Source: Deroplatys truncata
Taxonomy: Eukaryota; Arthropoda; Insecta; Mantodea; Mantidae
Assembly: GCA_030765065.1 (NCBI GenBank)
Contig: CM060990.1
Span: 667,380,618-667,444,617 of the forward strand
Length of the DNA stretch: 64,000 nt
Direction: 5' to 3'
Below the pieces are notes generated by a model. It did no database searches. It was given only the letters and a program-made list of their open reading frames with translations, and had not been told where the DNA came from. The first letter of the stretch is position 1; each line of letters begins with the position of its first letter. Below are positions 43,440-54,351 of this stretch, piece by piece. The translations under genes and the position numbers were made by a program.

Positions 43440-43945
43440 ATATACACTAAATGCCTTTTAAATAGCATTAATTCAGAAACAGTGTTATTTTTGTTGTCGT
43501 TTTTAAACTCTCTTTTCTCGGGTTTTCATTTGTCAGCACATTCTCATTTTTAAATTGTTCCACACGATGTTTATCAATGGAATTTTGTATACCTTCTTGT
43601 AAATAACAGTATAAAAATGAGATGAAATATTAACATGATTAGTTGTGATTTAACTATAAATTATTAATTTTTCCCAAAATATTTGCATCATGTAGAGCAA
43701 TATTTTAAAACATTAAAAAAAAGTAATTAAACTTGAACTATGCTAGAAATGTGCATGAAATATCCTTTACATAGTATATATTAAACCCTCATTGGCGTAT
43801 TAAGATTACAAATGAATCGACCTGTAATTATCAATTTTTTAAGTTTCACAGATTTAAGAAATACGGAATTATTTTCTTAATTATACTTTTAATTAATATT
43901 TATCATCAATAATGTTTTTAAAAATAAACAAAGCGTAGAAAACAC
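43440..43945. other. AT-rich stretch
   Basis: No gene or repeat recognised. Confidence 0.4.
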
Positions 43946-43949
43946 AAAA

Positions 43950-44275
43950 GTGGAAGTACAACAGCACTTAGAGGTTATTTTTATGATCTTAAAATTTAGT
44001 TTTGGTGTTTCTGAGAAAACACATTATTTATACCAGAAAATGTCATTCATATAAAAAGCCGTTCAAAGCAAAAATGCAGAAAACTAACTGGCTTACATTT
44101 GCAAAGGAACAAACCACATGGCTTAAGCTCACAGAAGCTTCCACACTTAACAGTAGCACCAATTTGCAGAGCAACATTTTCCCAATACGATGGGCTACAG
44201 TTAACCACTACATTCCAAAAGGTATAGCAGTTATGTTTTTTTTTTCTTTTTCTGTGAAGTGGGGTAGAATTCCTG
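43950..44275. repeat. family Y dispersed repeat
   Basis: ACAACAGCACTTAGAGGTT at 43960-43978 and TTTCTGAGAAAAC near 44008 recur at 50645-50760, and a complementary fragment occurs near 61925-61955. It is AT-rich and non-coding. Confidence 0.55.
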
Positions 44276-44277
44276 TA

Positions 44278-44790
44278 CAATTCATGGGTTTTTCGTGGTT
44301 TCCCGGGGTCGACAGACGAATGCTGTGGCGTTTCATCTTCTACCACCTCTTTCCTTCCTCTCATTTGTTGTACCCATCAGCTTTATTGTCATCTGTTTCA
44401 GGGTTGTAGGACCAGGCGACGGTGTTCGGCGGGTTGCGGCTGGACGGTGGCTTGCGCTTTGTAAAACGTTTTTCCCTGGCGTCGCTGCGGTACCGCTCAG
44501 TTAGGTCTCTCCTCAGCGTGGGGCTACGCTTCGGGGGATCCTGGAGATTGGTGGCGTGAGCAAGGACCGTGCGGCGGCGGATGCGTTCTATCTGGAAACG
44601 TTAGGGACCCCGTCCATGCTTGCGCCCGTCGGCATCCGGATGTGGTCGCCCTTCGGCTCTCTCCCCATATCCTTCCTTCCCAAGGGTCTTGTTGGAAACA
44701 TAAAAGACCGACTGGCGTGCGTGCGGTGCTCTGCCCTGGTTCCGGGGGCCCCTTTCGTGATACGTACCTTTTAACTTTACCTTTATTCCT
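44278..44790 (+). repeat. SINE C, head truncated
   Basis: Starts at CATGGGTTTTTCGTGGTTTC, skipping the tRNA-like head, then has the full C body: GGTGTTCGGCGGGTTGCGGC (44419-44438), CTGGAAACGTTAGGGACCCC (44591-44610). It ends in ACCTTTTAACTTTACC near 44766-44781. Confidence 0.8.
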
Positions 44791-44849
44791 GTACAATTTA
44801 GCAGATCTAGTACAATTTTAAAACTCTTAGGATTAATAATTTTATAAAC

Positions 44850-44910
44850 ACATGATAGATGGGCTGAAGTTTACCACTTTAATCAAAGTGCGTATGAGTT
44901 ATGGATTTTT
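44850..44910 (+). repeat. family Z, left half, split by SINE C
   Basis: GGGCTGAAGTTTACCACTTT (44863-44882) parallels 55030 (GGACTGAAGTTTACCTCTCT). It ends with the target duplication ATGGATTTTT at 44901-44910. Confidence 0.7.
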
Positions 44911-45112
44911 GACTGAGCGAAGTGGCGCCGCGGTAACGTGTGCGACTCGCATTCGGGAGACCCCTGGTTCGATCTCCGGCGACCGCCTACTCTGTCCAAT
45001 GAGTTTTTCATGGTGGCGCAATGGGGTGGTTCATCTTCTACCACGACTTTCCTACGCCTCATTTCCTGTACCCTCATCTTCCGTGCTATCTGTTTCAGGG
45101 TTGTGGGAGGGG

Positions 45113-45393
45113 TGTCATCCTCCGTGGTGTAGTGGTTACCATGCTAGCCTCTAGTTCCCGAGGTCGCGGGTTCATACCCGACGGAGGGCGATGGATATTT
45201 TCGGGCGTAAAATCCTTAGCATGGCTTCCTTCGGAAGGGAAGTAAAGCCGGTGGTCCCATGTCGTAGATTTACGGCACGTAAAACAACCTCAAGCCTGAT
45301 AAAGAGGCGTCTGAGTCAAATTACCGGTCTTTCACACCCCATATAGAATGGGACGCTAAGGACCACAGCAATTAAAGAGCGTCCATAAAAAAA
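45113..45393 (+). repeat. SINE B inside SINE C (first)
   Basis: Begins GTCATCCTCCGTGGTG, with B-box-like GCGGGTTCATACCC near 45166, CCTCAAGCCTGATAAAGAGG (45288-45307), and ends GAGCGTCCATAAAAAAA. GTTGTGG (45100-45106) and GTTGTAG (45394-45400) are the probable target duplication. Confidence 0.88.
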
Positions 45394-45640
45394 GTTGTAG
45401 AACCAGGCGGAGGTTGCGGCTGGGTGATGGATGCCCATTCTGTAGAGGTTTCTTTCCTGGCGTCATTGCGTAACTTCTTAGGACCAGTCTCCGGGTGCTC
45501 TTGGGCAGGGCTCGGGCGGCGGCGGCGGCGGCGGTTGCGTTTTATCTGGAAGCGTTAGGGACACCGCACATGCTAGCGCCCGTCGTCATTCGGATCTGGT
45601 CGAACTTCGAGTCTCTCCCCTCAACCCTCCCCTCTCAGGT

Positions 45641-45937
45641 TGTCATCCTCCGTGATCTAGGGGTATCATACTAGCTTCTAGTTCCCGAGGTCGCGGGTTA
45701 AAACTCGGCGGAGGACGATAGGGTATTTATTTTCGGACGTAAAAATCCTTAGCATGTCTTCCTTCGGAAGGGAAGTAAAGCCGGTGGTCCCATGTGGTAG
45801 ATTTATGGCACGTATAAGAACCTCAAGCCTGATAAAGAGACCTCAGAGCAAAATTTCCGGTCTTTCACGCCCAATACAGAATGACACGCTAAGAACCATA
45901 GTAGTTAAAGAGCGTCCATAAATAAAACTCAATTATT
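45641..45937 (+). repeat. SINE B inside SINE C (second)
   Basis: Same landmarks as the first copy: CCTCCGTGATCTAGGGG head, CCTCAAGCCTGATAAAGAGA (45821-45840) and tail CATAAATAAAACTCAATTATT. CCTCCC-containing sequence flanks both sides. Confidence 0.88.
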
Positions 45938-45998
45938 TCCTCCCTGCTAGGGGTGATGGTAGAAGCAAAAAGGGCCGTTATGGTCCACCTTTACCTTT

Positions 45999-46187
45999 AT
46001 GGATTTTTCTATGAAGTGGTGCAGTATATACAGTACAAAATGGCAGATGCAGTGACAGTTTAGAAGTATAGTTAATAAACTATATATAATTAAAGAGGAA
46101 ATTTAAATTCATAAAACTGCACAAAAAACTAAAAATGATATTTTTATTAGTTTTCGCAACTTTATCTCGCCTTAAAACATTAAAATT
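45999..46187 (+). repeat. family Z, right half
   Basis: Begins with the second duplication and continues GAAGTGGTGCAGTATATACAG, ATTAAAGAGGAAATTTAAATT (46093-46113) and GCACAAAAAACTAAAAATG, all found in the copy around 55080-55870. Its right end is interrupted by L1 at 46188. Confidence 0.7.
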
Positions 46188-47059
46188 AGAGGCTGTATTT
46201 TTAACACTTAAATGATTTCAGTCTAATTATATAATATGTAAATTCAATAACAGCCCGCCTTGAAACAATATATGTATGTAATGATTTGTAAAATGTATGT
46301 AACAATCATTGCATATGCTTATATTATTGTAAACATGTTCAATAATGTTATGTGAATGCATTACGTAATTTAATAATGTAGGAGCTGTGAGAATAATAAG
46401 CTAAAAGTTGCTAACTGTGAGGTAACAATGAGGCAACCTTGAGGCAATAATGAATAAGAAAGTTTAACAGTACTACTAGTGATTCTTGGAGTAACAATAA
46501 CGTAATTTTAGTGACAGTTTATAAAATAGCCAATCAACAACCAGAAAAAGCTTTAGTTAAATGAAGGTATTCTGTTGGAGTAGGAATAGACAATCAGAGA
46601 CTTGAAATACAGAAATTTACAAGTTTAGACGGTTGAAATCAATTCAGTTGCCTGCAGACAGTGCTCATAACTGGATGCGTTGCTTGTGCGTCCTCGAGAG
46701 ATTTAATACGTATTCGTGTGAAACGAAAAATAAGTTTACGTGTTAAAAAGTGTAATTAATTAATAAAAAGAATCTCACAGCTCTCTATATCAGTGAAGTG
46801 CTATTTAAATCGTATCAAGTATTAATAAAAGAAGTGAAGTAAAATTATAATCTGTGTAACCCTACATTTTTAGTCGTACCAAAACCCTGCTAAGCGAAAC
46901 GTGTCTAATGAATACTGACGCAGCCGAGGCAAACATAAATATAATATTTAAAGAAACAGTTAAATTACAAAGTTAATATTTTTAAACTTAGGGCGAAGGC
47001 TACCGGAAACTGGTTACTATACGTGCGGTTGCAACTATTACAAGTTCGGCTCCCCAACA
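46188..47059 (+). repeat. L1 LTR-like repeat, third copy
   Basis: Landmarks GGCTGTATTTTTAACACTTA (46191-46210), AACAGCCCGCCTTGAAAC, ACTGACGCAGCCGAGGC (46914-46930), ends GGCTCCCCAACA. The extension TACGTAGCAGCAACAAACC (about 47081-47100) matches that after the 41438 copy. Confidence 0.75.
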
Positions 47060-47101
47060 GTCGAAATATAACGACTTTCCATACGTAGCAGCAACAAACC
47101 A

Positions 47102-48130
47102 TTCTCAAATTTATTATTAAACAAAATCTGTGTTTTTCAGGATTTTCAACAGTTTTCGCAGGTTCTTCCCCTTAAGCTGACACACACAATAAGTGTGCTA
47201 TTATATTGATTTCGATCAATTTAACACGAGATAATATAGCATCTCTTGTACCTTCGTCACAAATTACAGCTGAGAAAGTTAGATATTACTTTCTTTACAG
47301 TTAGTGATATAGCATCATTATAATCACCATTAAGATATTTTACAGCTTCTCTTGCAAATGGTGATCAGGGTTTTTTCCTAGTGAATGCAACTTTATGGCG
47401 GAAGAAGAGAGAAAACTCTTTTACATTTCGACCAAATGAAGAAGAGACAACGGACACAAAACAATAATACTGGTTTTTTGCTGAATAAGTAGTGCTGTTT
47501 AAAGCCCTTGCCTTGTCGCTTCATGTTCGAATTGACAAGTAGATTAAGGCACGATGGAAGGATTCGATGTAAGCCCAGTTATAAAAAAGGCTTTAAAAGA
47601 AGCTTCCTGGCAAGGACTTAGGGTAGGAAGGGTTATCTTCTTAAGACGCTGTAGGAAATAACGTTGCAAGGAGGGATACCACCCTAAGGAGAACGTGATA
47701 ATACCGCCAGATGGGGAGTTAAGGGGTTGTAAGCGCCTCCCCTTCCCTAGTCTAATGTACCATGCGAAAGGCACTTGCTTGTCAGGCCTATAGAGACCAT
47801 CGTCAATACTCATTAACACTGTATCGTAGACCTTATAGTAACTGTTAACTACTCACGTGACAGTGTGTTCCCTTCCCTCCCCCGCATGTTAATGTGTTTT
47901 GTTTTCATCGTAGTTTATTTGCTACCGGGGTGCACCAGGAGGAAGACGAACCCATCCCACGTTCCGTCAGAAATTTTCACTGAACAACACAAAGCTTTCA
48001 ATTTAGTAACATGCAGATAAATTTAATTATTCTTTAAATATTTATTACTGATAAGCAAAAAATACCGGTATGATTTCAAACTGGCAACACCGCAATATTT
48101 GTGTAATGCAAGAAAGCTGTTGTTACTGTT
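47102..48130. other. non-coding stretch
   Basis: No gene. A 91-codon minus frame at 47544-47819 lacks recognised motifs. Confidence 0.35.
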
Positions 48131-48134
48131 CGGA

Positions 48135-48230
48135 ATTCCTTAAAAGAAAAATCTGATGTGATACATTCACATGAACTTCTCTACCCTCTGTCCCTTATTA
48201 ACATACACACACACACACACACACACACAT
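48135..48230. repeat. family X end fragment and CA microsatellite
   Basis: ATCTGATGTGATACATTCACATGAACTTC-type sequence (48151-48179) is the family X end in reverse; it is followed by an (AC)n run at 48205-48229. Confidence 0.6.
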
Positions 48231-49475
48231 ATATGCGTGATCAAAAGTATCCGGACACCTGGCTGAAAATGACGTACAAGTTCGTGGCGCCCTCCATCGG
48301 TAATGCTGGAAGTCAATATGGTGTTGGCCCAACCTTAGCCTTGACGACAGCGTTCACTCTCGCAGGCATACTTTCAATCAGATGCTGGAAGGTTTCTTGA
48401 GGAATGGCAGCCCATTCTTCACGGAGTGCGGAACTGAGGAGGGGTATCGATGTAGGTCGGTGGGGCCTGGCACGAAATCTGCGTTCCAAAACATCCCAAA
48501 AGTGTTCTATAGGATTCAACTCAGGACTCTGTGCAAGCCAGTCCATTACAGGGGTGTTATTGTCGTGTAACCACTCCGCCACAACCTGTGCAGTATGAAC
48601 AGGTGCTCGATCGTTTTGAAAGATGCACTCGCCATTCCCGAATTGCTCTTCAACAGTGGGAAGCAAGAAGGTGCTTAAAATATCAATGTAGGTCTGCGCT
48701 GTGATCGTGCCACGCAAAACAACAAGGGGTGCTAGCCCCCTCCAGGAAAAACACGACCACACCATAACACCACCACCTCCGAATTTCACTGTTGGCACTA
48801 CACACGCTGGCAGATGACGTTCACCGGGCATTCGCCATACCCACACCCTGCCATCGGATCGCCACATTCTGTTCCGTGATTCGTCACTCCACACAACGTT
48901 TTGTCACTGTTCAATCGTGTATGTTGACGCTCCATACAACAAGCAAGGTGTTGTTTGGCATTTCCTGCATGATGTGTGGTTTATGAGCAGTCGCTCGACC
49001 ATGGAATCCAAGGTTTCTCACCTCACGCCTAACTGCCATAGTACTTGGAGTGGATCCTGATGCAGTTGGAATTTCTGTGTGATGGTCTGGATAGATGTCT
49101 GCCTATTACTCTTTACGATCCTCTTCAAATGTCGGCGGTCTCTGTCACTCAACAGACGAGGTCGGTCTGTACGCTTTTGTGCTGTACATGTCCCTTCACG
49201 TTTCCACTTCACTATCACATCAGAAACAGTGAACCTAGGGATGTTTAGGAGTGTGGAAATCTCGCGTACGGACTTCTGACACAAGTGACACCCAATCACC
49301 TGGCCACGTTCGAAGTCCGTGAGTTCCACGGAGCATCCCATTCTGGTGTTTCACGATGTCTAATGACTACTGAGGTCGCGGATAATGAATACCAGGCAGT
49401 AGGTGGCAGCACAATGCACCTAAGATGTAAAACGTAGTTTGTGAGGTGTCCGGATACTTTTGATCACATAGTGTA
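48231..49475 (-). mobile_element. Tc1-like transposon, second copy (inverted)
   Basis: GTGATCAAAAGTATCCGGACA at the left (48238-48258) and its complement at 49449-49468 mark the inverted ends; TA lies at the right edge (49474-49475). The left edge is blurred by the adjacent (AC)n/(TA)n repeat. It is the same family as 2823-4064, in opposite orientation. Confidence 0.92.
48313..49341 (-). pseudogene. Tc1-like transposase (DD34E), frameshifted
   Basis: From ATG 49341: MGCSVELTDFERGQVIGCHLCQKSVREI with the same helix-turn-helix as copy 1. A frameshift near 49070 breaks the linker. The catalytic part is continuous from 48894: [13 protein letters not shown] (first aspartate), [37 protein letters not shown] (second aspartate) and [18 protein letters not shown] (glutamate), ending VGPTPY. 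This copy lacks the deletion near FSWRGLAP present in copy 1, so each retains segments the other lost. Confidence 0.9.
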
Positions 49476-49979
49476 CGTATAAATCAATATCCAAACAAGA
49501 ATTGTACATAATATAATTCAGCAAGAAAGACGTTAGAATGCTTAGCAGCCAAGACATGTACAAAGCAGATTGTAACTTAGATAAGTAAGGGACGGGCGAG
49601 CTAGCTAATTCAAGGTAAACGTAATTCTAGGTAGAGTTCACCTCCTTTCACCAAGTTAATGAGCATAGAACTTAAAGGAATAAAAATATTAAGTTTGCGT
49701 GTGCGAAAAGTTTTGGAGAAGGGGAAAGAGGTCTCTCTCCTTGATTTTACTCCCACGATTTAATGTGAGTCAGGCGGAATATTTAGTGCGTGTATGTCGG
49801 TGGAAATATATGTGTGATGCAATTAGATAGAATTCACAGTAGCGGGAAGATTAAATGTACAGCTTTTGTATCATTTTATTGTTAAGTAAGGGAAGGTTGC
49901 TAGCTGTTTAATAGATATTATATTTGAATAAATTAAGCTGTTTAAGGGAAAGTCAATTTGTTATTTGCCTTCACCTACA
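49476..49979 (+). repeat. LTR family L2, 5'-truncated by Tc1 insertion
   Basis: ATAAATCAATATCCAAACAAG (49479-49499) and GGGACGGGCGAGCTAGCTAA (49590-49609) match the copy at 53697. It ends CTTCACCTACA, then AAAATCCTGAGA. The first 45 or so bases are missing because the Tc1 element abuts it at a TA. The middle (49690-49900) is shorter than in the other copies. Confidence 0.72.
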
Positions 49980-50640
49980 TAAAATCCTGAGAAATATTGT
50001 TACCTGCTGGGCAGAGACCTAAAAGTTCACATGAAAATTAAATTAATTTTTAGTACCCGGCACGTACTTTGGGGGGACGTATACTCACTTGGCTGGGGAA
50101 GACCGAAACGTGGTGTGGAAGTTAAAAGGAAGGCGTGGGTTTTTCACTGTACAAAATCCATAACACAAATCTACTTACCTAATCCTAGCTTTACTTCCCA
50201 ACCTTTCCTACATTATTAAATATTAAAGGTGAAGGGAAATGTCCACCGATCCAAAAGCCGGCTTGTACACGCGATCCGCTTCTCACGGAATCCTAACTAA
50301 GACAGACGCTATATCCCCACTACTCGTGGCTAGCAAAGCTACTATCAGCCAGGAGTGATGTAAACAACAATGTGTCTGGTAATGACAATGTAGAACAATA
50401 ATATGTCTGGCACAATGACGATGTAAACCCAAAATTATTGATACGTCACAATATCAAGTTAGCTAGCTAGGATAGGAATTTTTCCTCAGCTCTACGACAA
50501 GTAGTCCGGCAGAGAACTTCAAAGGAACTTCGAAGATCCGAGACAGCATCTAGGTGAGATAGTACTGGTACTCACGTGCCAGTCCTTACTTCCTCCGCTT
50601 CAGATTATTTCTTTTAAAAAGCAACAAACAATGTTATCAC
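49980..50640. other. non-coding stretch after L2
   Basis: The first about 60 bases could be L2 internal region. The rest is unassigned; no gene motifs. Confidence 0.35.
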
Positions 50641-50644
50641 CAAA

Positions 50645-50847
50645 ATAGACTCACAACAGCACTTAGAGGTTGCTTTTATCATTCTAAAATTTAATTTAGT
50701 CATCTTCACTACTTTCTGAGAAAACGGGTGTTTTATGCCGGAAAATGACACTCACAGAAAAAGTTGTTCAAACAAAAATGGAAATAAATTCATATATATT
50801 TTCAAAGAATGAAATCACATGACTCGAGTACACGGAAACTGCCATAC
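50645..50847. repeat. family Y dispersed repeat, second copy
   Basis: ACAACAGCACTTAGAGGTTG at 50653-50672, TTTCTGAGAAAACGGG and ATGCCGGAAAATGACACTCA parallel 43960-44060. It ends at the left TTAA of the 50.85-54.5 kb element. Confidence 0.55.
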
Positions 50848-51289
50848 TTAAAGGAGGACCGAACTAAAAATCCAGGTGTCTATTTTATGTAATATTCTAC
50901 AAGATCGTGGATTGTGCATAATAATGGTAAAAACCGGAGCAATGTACGGCTTAGCGTTCAGGAAGTGCAGGGTATTTTTTCACACTGGCAGTGCACTGTG
51001 GTGACGTCATACGACTGACCATCATTCTTGAATCGTGTATCTCCTGCCGCAGCAGCTGATCAGTTATAGCGTTAAGTTTCAACAGGAACGTGTAGACACT
51101 GTAGTGTTTTGAATATCCATGCATTAAAATTACACTTCTTTGAACTCGTCTCATTATTTACACAGTTTATTATTTTTTTCACCTTTTTCCCACAAAGGTA
51201 ATCAAAACTTCCTTTTCCTGCTTATTAAGTTTAATTTTCTGGAGTGAGGCAATATTACAAGTATGTCACTAAGGTCGGTAACCACCAAG

Positions 51290-51503
51290 CGGGCCGGCCC
51301 TCGTAGCCGTGGTCGCTGGAGTGGTCGCTCCGGCGCTCCGCCAAGCTGAGGGTCGCGGGTTCGAGTCCCGCTTCGGGCATGGGTGTTTGTGTTTGTGTGT
51401 GTGTATGTGTGTTGCGGAGATAAGCGCTATAAAACAGAAAAACACAGTAGTATAATCTGGGAACGACAAGGGAACTTTAAAAAAAAAAAAAAAAAAAAAG
51501 CGG
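51290..51503 (+). repeat. tRNA-headed SINE, family A
   Basis: GGGCCGGCCCTCGTAGCCGT head, CTCCGCCAAGCTGAGGGTCG, GGGTTCGAGTCCCGC (51357-51371), ending AAGGGAACTT and a 20-base poly(A). The next SINE begins directly after the A-run. Confidence 0.9.
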
Positions 51504-52030
51504 GATGGCTCTGGCGGTTACGTCTGTGGACCGCATTCAGGAGGTCCCAGGATCGATCACGGCGACCGCCCACTCTGGCTCATGTGTTTTTCGTAGGTTC
51601 CCCGGGTCACCAGGTGAATGCTGAGGTGGTTCATCTTCTACCACGACTCTCCTTCCTCTCATTTCCTGGTCCTACAACCCTGAAACAGATGACGGTGTTC
51701 GGCGCGTTGCGGCTGGGCGGTGACTTGCGCTCTATCAAGATTTCTTCCATGGCGTCGCTGTGGTACCGCTCAGTTAGGTCTCTCCTCAGCGTGTGGCTCC
51801 ACTCCGGGGGACCGTACGGGGGACCGTACGGCGACGGATGCGCTCCCTCTGGAAACGTTAGGTACCCTGTCCATGCTTGCGCCCGTCGGCATCCGAATCT
51901 GGTCGCCCTTCGGGTCTCTCCTCTCATCTTCCCTCCCAGGGGTCACGTTGGAAACAAAAGGGCCGACTGGACTACTTGCGGTGCTCTGCCCAGGGCCCCT
52001 CCGTGATAGTATCTTTACCTTTACCTTTTA
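51504..52030 (+). repeat. SINE C, full length, abutting SINE A
   Basis: Head with GGTCCCAGGATCGATCACGG (51543-51562), middle TTCATCTTCTACCACGACTC, body GGTGTTCGGCGCGTTGCGGC (51687-51706), GGAAACGTTAGGTACCC, and terminal ATCTTTACCTTTACC. A 207-codon open frame covers most of it but is a by-product of its base composition. Confidence 0.85.
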
Positions 52031-52400
52031 CGGTAGGTCCTGGTACAACATACTTGTATTGAAACTTGTGCCCATTTACTTCACTCACTATTTGTGTTAC
52101 AAGGTTTTGTCTTCACTTAGAATCTTCAGGCGATTTAGAATATTCCACGGAACTGCCCACTGTTTTTCTTCTCTTGGGGAAAATTGTGATTTAGAGCATC
52201 TACCACTGATCTCACACACATATCTAGAAATGAAAAATGTGTTGGTTTTGGAACTCACTCATTGTGATGGGATTCAGGGCTCCGTGTATGATTAAAATGA
52301 TTGATATGCGTAACGTCACTTTAAAATCTTACATTATTTATGATACAGCACAAGGCAGTGTATTCTGTGGCATTCATGCATAGCCAGTTTGTGTTTTTAA
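52031..52400. other. AT-rich interior of the TTAA element
   Basis: No recognised motif. Confidence 0.35.
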
Positions 52401-52401
52401 G

Positions 52402-52606
52402 TTTTTTTTTTAAGTTCCCTTGTTTTGCCCAGTTTATGATTACTGTATTTTTACTACTTTCGTTACCGCTTATTACCGCAATTACACAACACACAGACAC
52501 ACACAAACACAAAAACCCATGCCCATGGCGGGACTCGAACCCGCGACCCTCAGCTGGGCGGAGCGCCGGAGCTATGCGTTCCAGTGACCACGGCTACGAG
52601 GGCCGG
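52402..52606 (-). repeat. tRNA-headed SINE, family A, inverted
   Basis: Poly(T) and AAGTTCCCTTG at 52407-52425, then GGCGGGACTCGAACCCGCG at 52527-52545 (B-box complement) and CACGGCTACGAGGGCCGGC at 52589-52607. It faces the A copy at 51290. Confidence 0.88.
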
Positions 52607-52609
52607 CGC

Positions 52610-53160
52610 TTCTTCGCTCAACACATCATACGTGTGACAAATACTGAATAGCGCAAGGAGAGCATTTACACATACAAAATAAAAGAATATCTTCTGGACA
52701 TACCTGTATATTTTCCTCAAATATTCTTACGGTTTATAATCTTCATTATTTACAGGTGAAGGGTTTCACTCCTCATCACTCAAACTGTGGTTCACTTTAA
52801 CGCCGTTTATAGCACTAAAACTTTCAGTTTCCTAATTCGCGGTATATTTCAACATCAATCTTCAACTCCACGTGTAAAGACTCAGAAACTAGTGTAACTT
52901 CACTTTCCTGGTGAGAATTTCCTACTGAATTAACGAATAGCTGTAACATTTACTTTCTTTTAAGAAAATTTGAATTTATTTTTTCTGGGAGGTTTTTCTT
53001 CTAGTCCTTCTAAAAGTTTCGAAGGCTTTTGAATTTCACGTTCTTCACTTTTTTATTTTTATAACGTCCGACTCTTTAAAGCCACTTTATCTGAAATTAA
53101 TTCTATATATTCTAGCATTTTTCATCGGCACAAAGTATTTTCATTTCGTAGCATCAACCC
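52610..53160. other. AT-rich interior of the TTAA element
   Basis: No gene or repeat match. Confidence 0.35.
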
Positions 53161-53164
53161 AATT

Positions 53165-53640
53165 TTGTAAAGAGGGATGGATGAGGGGAGAGACCTGAAG
53201 GGTGACCAGATCCGGATGCCGACGAGAGCATGGACGGGGTTCCTAACGTTTCCAGAGACAACGCATCCGACGCAGCACGGTCCTTGCCCACAAGCCACCA
53301 AGCTCCAGGGTCCCCTGGAGCGGAGCTCCACGCTGAGGAGGGACCTAACTGAGCGGTATCGCAGCGACGCCAGGGAAGAAACTTTTACAGGGCGCAAGCC
53401 ACCGCCCAGCCGCAACCCGCCGAACACCGTCGCCTGGTCCTACAACCCTGAAACAGATGACAAGGAAGATGGGTACAGGAAATGAGAGGAAGGAGAGTTG
53501 TGGTAGAAGATGAACCATCTTAGCATTTGCTTGGCGACCTGGGGAAAGCAGAAAAAACCCATAGGTCGACGGGGATCGATCCCGGAACCTCCCGAATGCG
53601 GGCCATAGACGCATCCGACTGAGTCATCGCGCTCGGTGCT
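53165..53640 (-). repeat. SINE C, inverted, full length
   Basis: Complement of the head at 53575-53640 (GGGATCGATCCCGGAACC at 53569-53586), middle near 53490, body CCGCAACCCGCCGAACACCG (53413-53432) and GAACGTT-type segment near 53240. The tail at about 53170 is short. Confidence 0.83.
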
Positions 53641-53696
53641 CATTTATTGTACACATGTCAATTCTTATCTCTACCAGGAAATGAGTAATAACCAAC

Positions 53697-54351
53697 TGAA
53701 AGGGGATATACCGTACCATATACATGTAGATATATACATATAAATCAATATCAAACAAGAATTATACATAATAATATAATTCAGCAAGAAAGATGTTAGA
53801 AGATTTAGCAGCCAAGAAATGTACAAAGCAGATTGTAACTTAGATAAGTAAGGGACGGGCGAGCTAGCTAATTCCAGGTAGAAGGTAATTCTAGGTAGAG
53901 CCCACCACCTTTTACCAAGCTAATATAGAAAGGAAAGAGACAGACATATTGAATCTGCTTCCGCGCGCGTCACAGGGACGCGTGTGCGAAAAGTTTTGAA
54001 GCAGAATATTTTCATACATATAAGGTAACGCGGTCTGAGGACCAATTAGAAATGTCGTTACATTTTGAGGCGTGAAGGTGAACGTCACTAGGTTTGGGTA
54101 TAAAAGGGGAAAGAAAGCCCCAGATTTCCACTCTCTTATAGAATCTCGTCGACACACAGTGATACTCTCTGGACGACGGATGCACGTGTGTGCATATGGG
54201 TGGGAAGCGTGTGCAGTTAGATAGGCTCCTAATTTACTATTATGGTGGGAATTGTTGAAGATGGGAAAATATAGCCTCCCATAAGTATTTATTTGATAAT
54301 AAACCACATTTTTAAGGGAAATGCAGTGTATTTTAATTTGCCTCACCTACA
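53697..54351 (+). repeat. LTR family L2, near full length
   Basis: TGAAAGGGGATATACC start, GGGTATAAAAGGGG promoter-like box (54105-54119), AATAAACC near 54297, CCTCACCTACA end. 655 bp long. It contains one copy of the 5' segment that is duplicated in the 27197 copy. Confidence 0.78.

Larger units (their letters stand above)
44911..45998 (+). repeat. SINE C carrying two SINE B insertions
   Basis: The outer element has the tRNA-like head (GGTTCGATCTCCGG near 44969), resumes at GTTGTAGAACCAGGCGG (45394) and again at CTGCTAGGGGTGATGG (45944), and ends in ACCTTTACC near 45987-45995. It is flanked by a perfect 10-bp duplication ATGGATTTTT (44901-44910, 45999-46008). Removing both B insertions gives a normal-sized C element. 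Confidence 0.9.

Noticed and set aside
44002-44409. 135-codon plus open frame
   Set aside because: It runs from repeat Y into a SINE C body and matches no protein family.
47544-47819. 91-codon minus frame as a gene
   Set aside because: No recognisable domain, no upstream promoter signal, and length within chance for this base composition.
51001-51011. GTGACGTCA as a cAMP-response promoter
   Set aside because: It is a mirror-matched landmark of the TIR element ends (also at 54370-54380), so end structure is the simpler explanation.
51383-52006. 207-codon plus open frame, among the longest in the window
   Set aside because: It spans the end of SINE A, its poly(A) and SINE C. The poly(A) gives a run of lysines, and the rest is SINE sequence seen at six other places.
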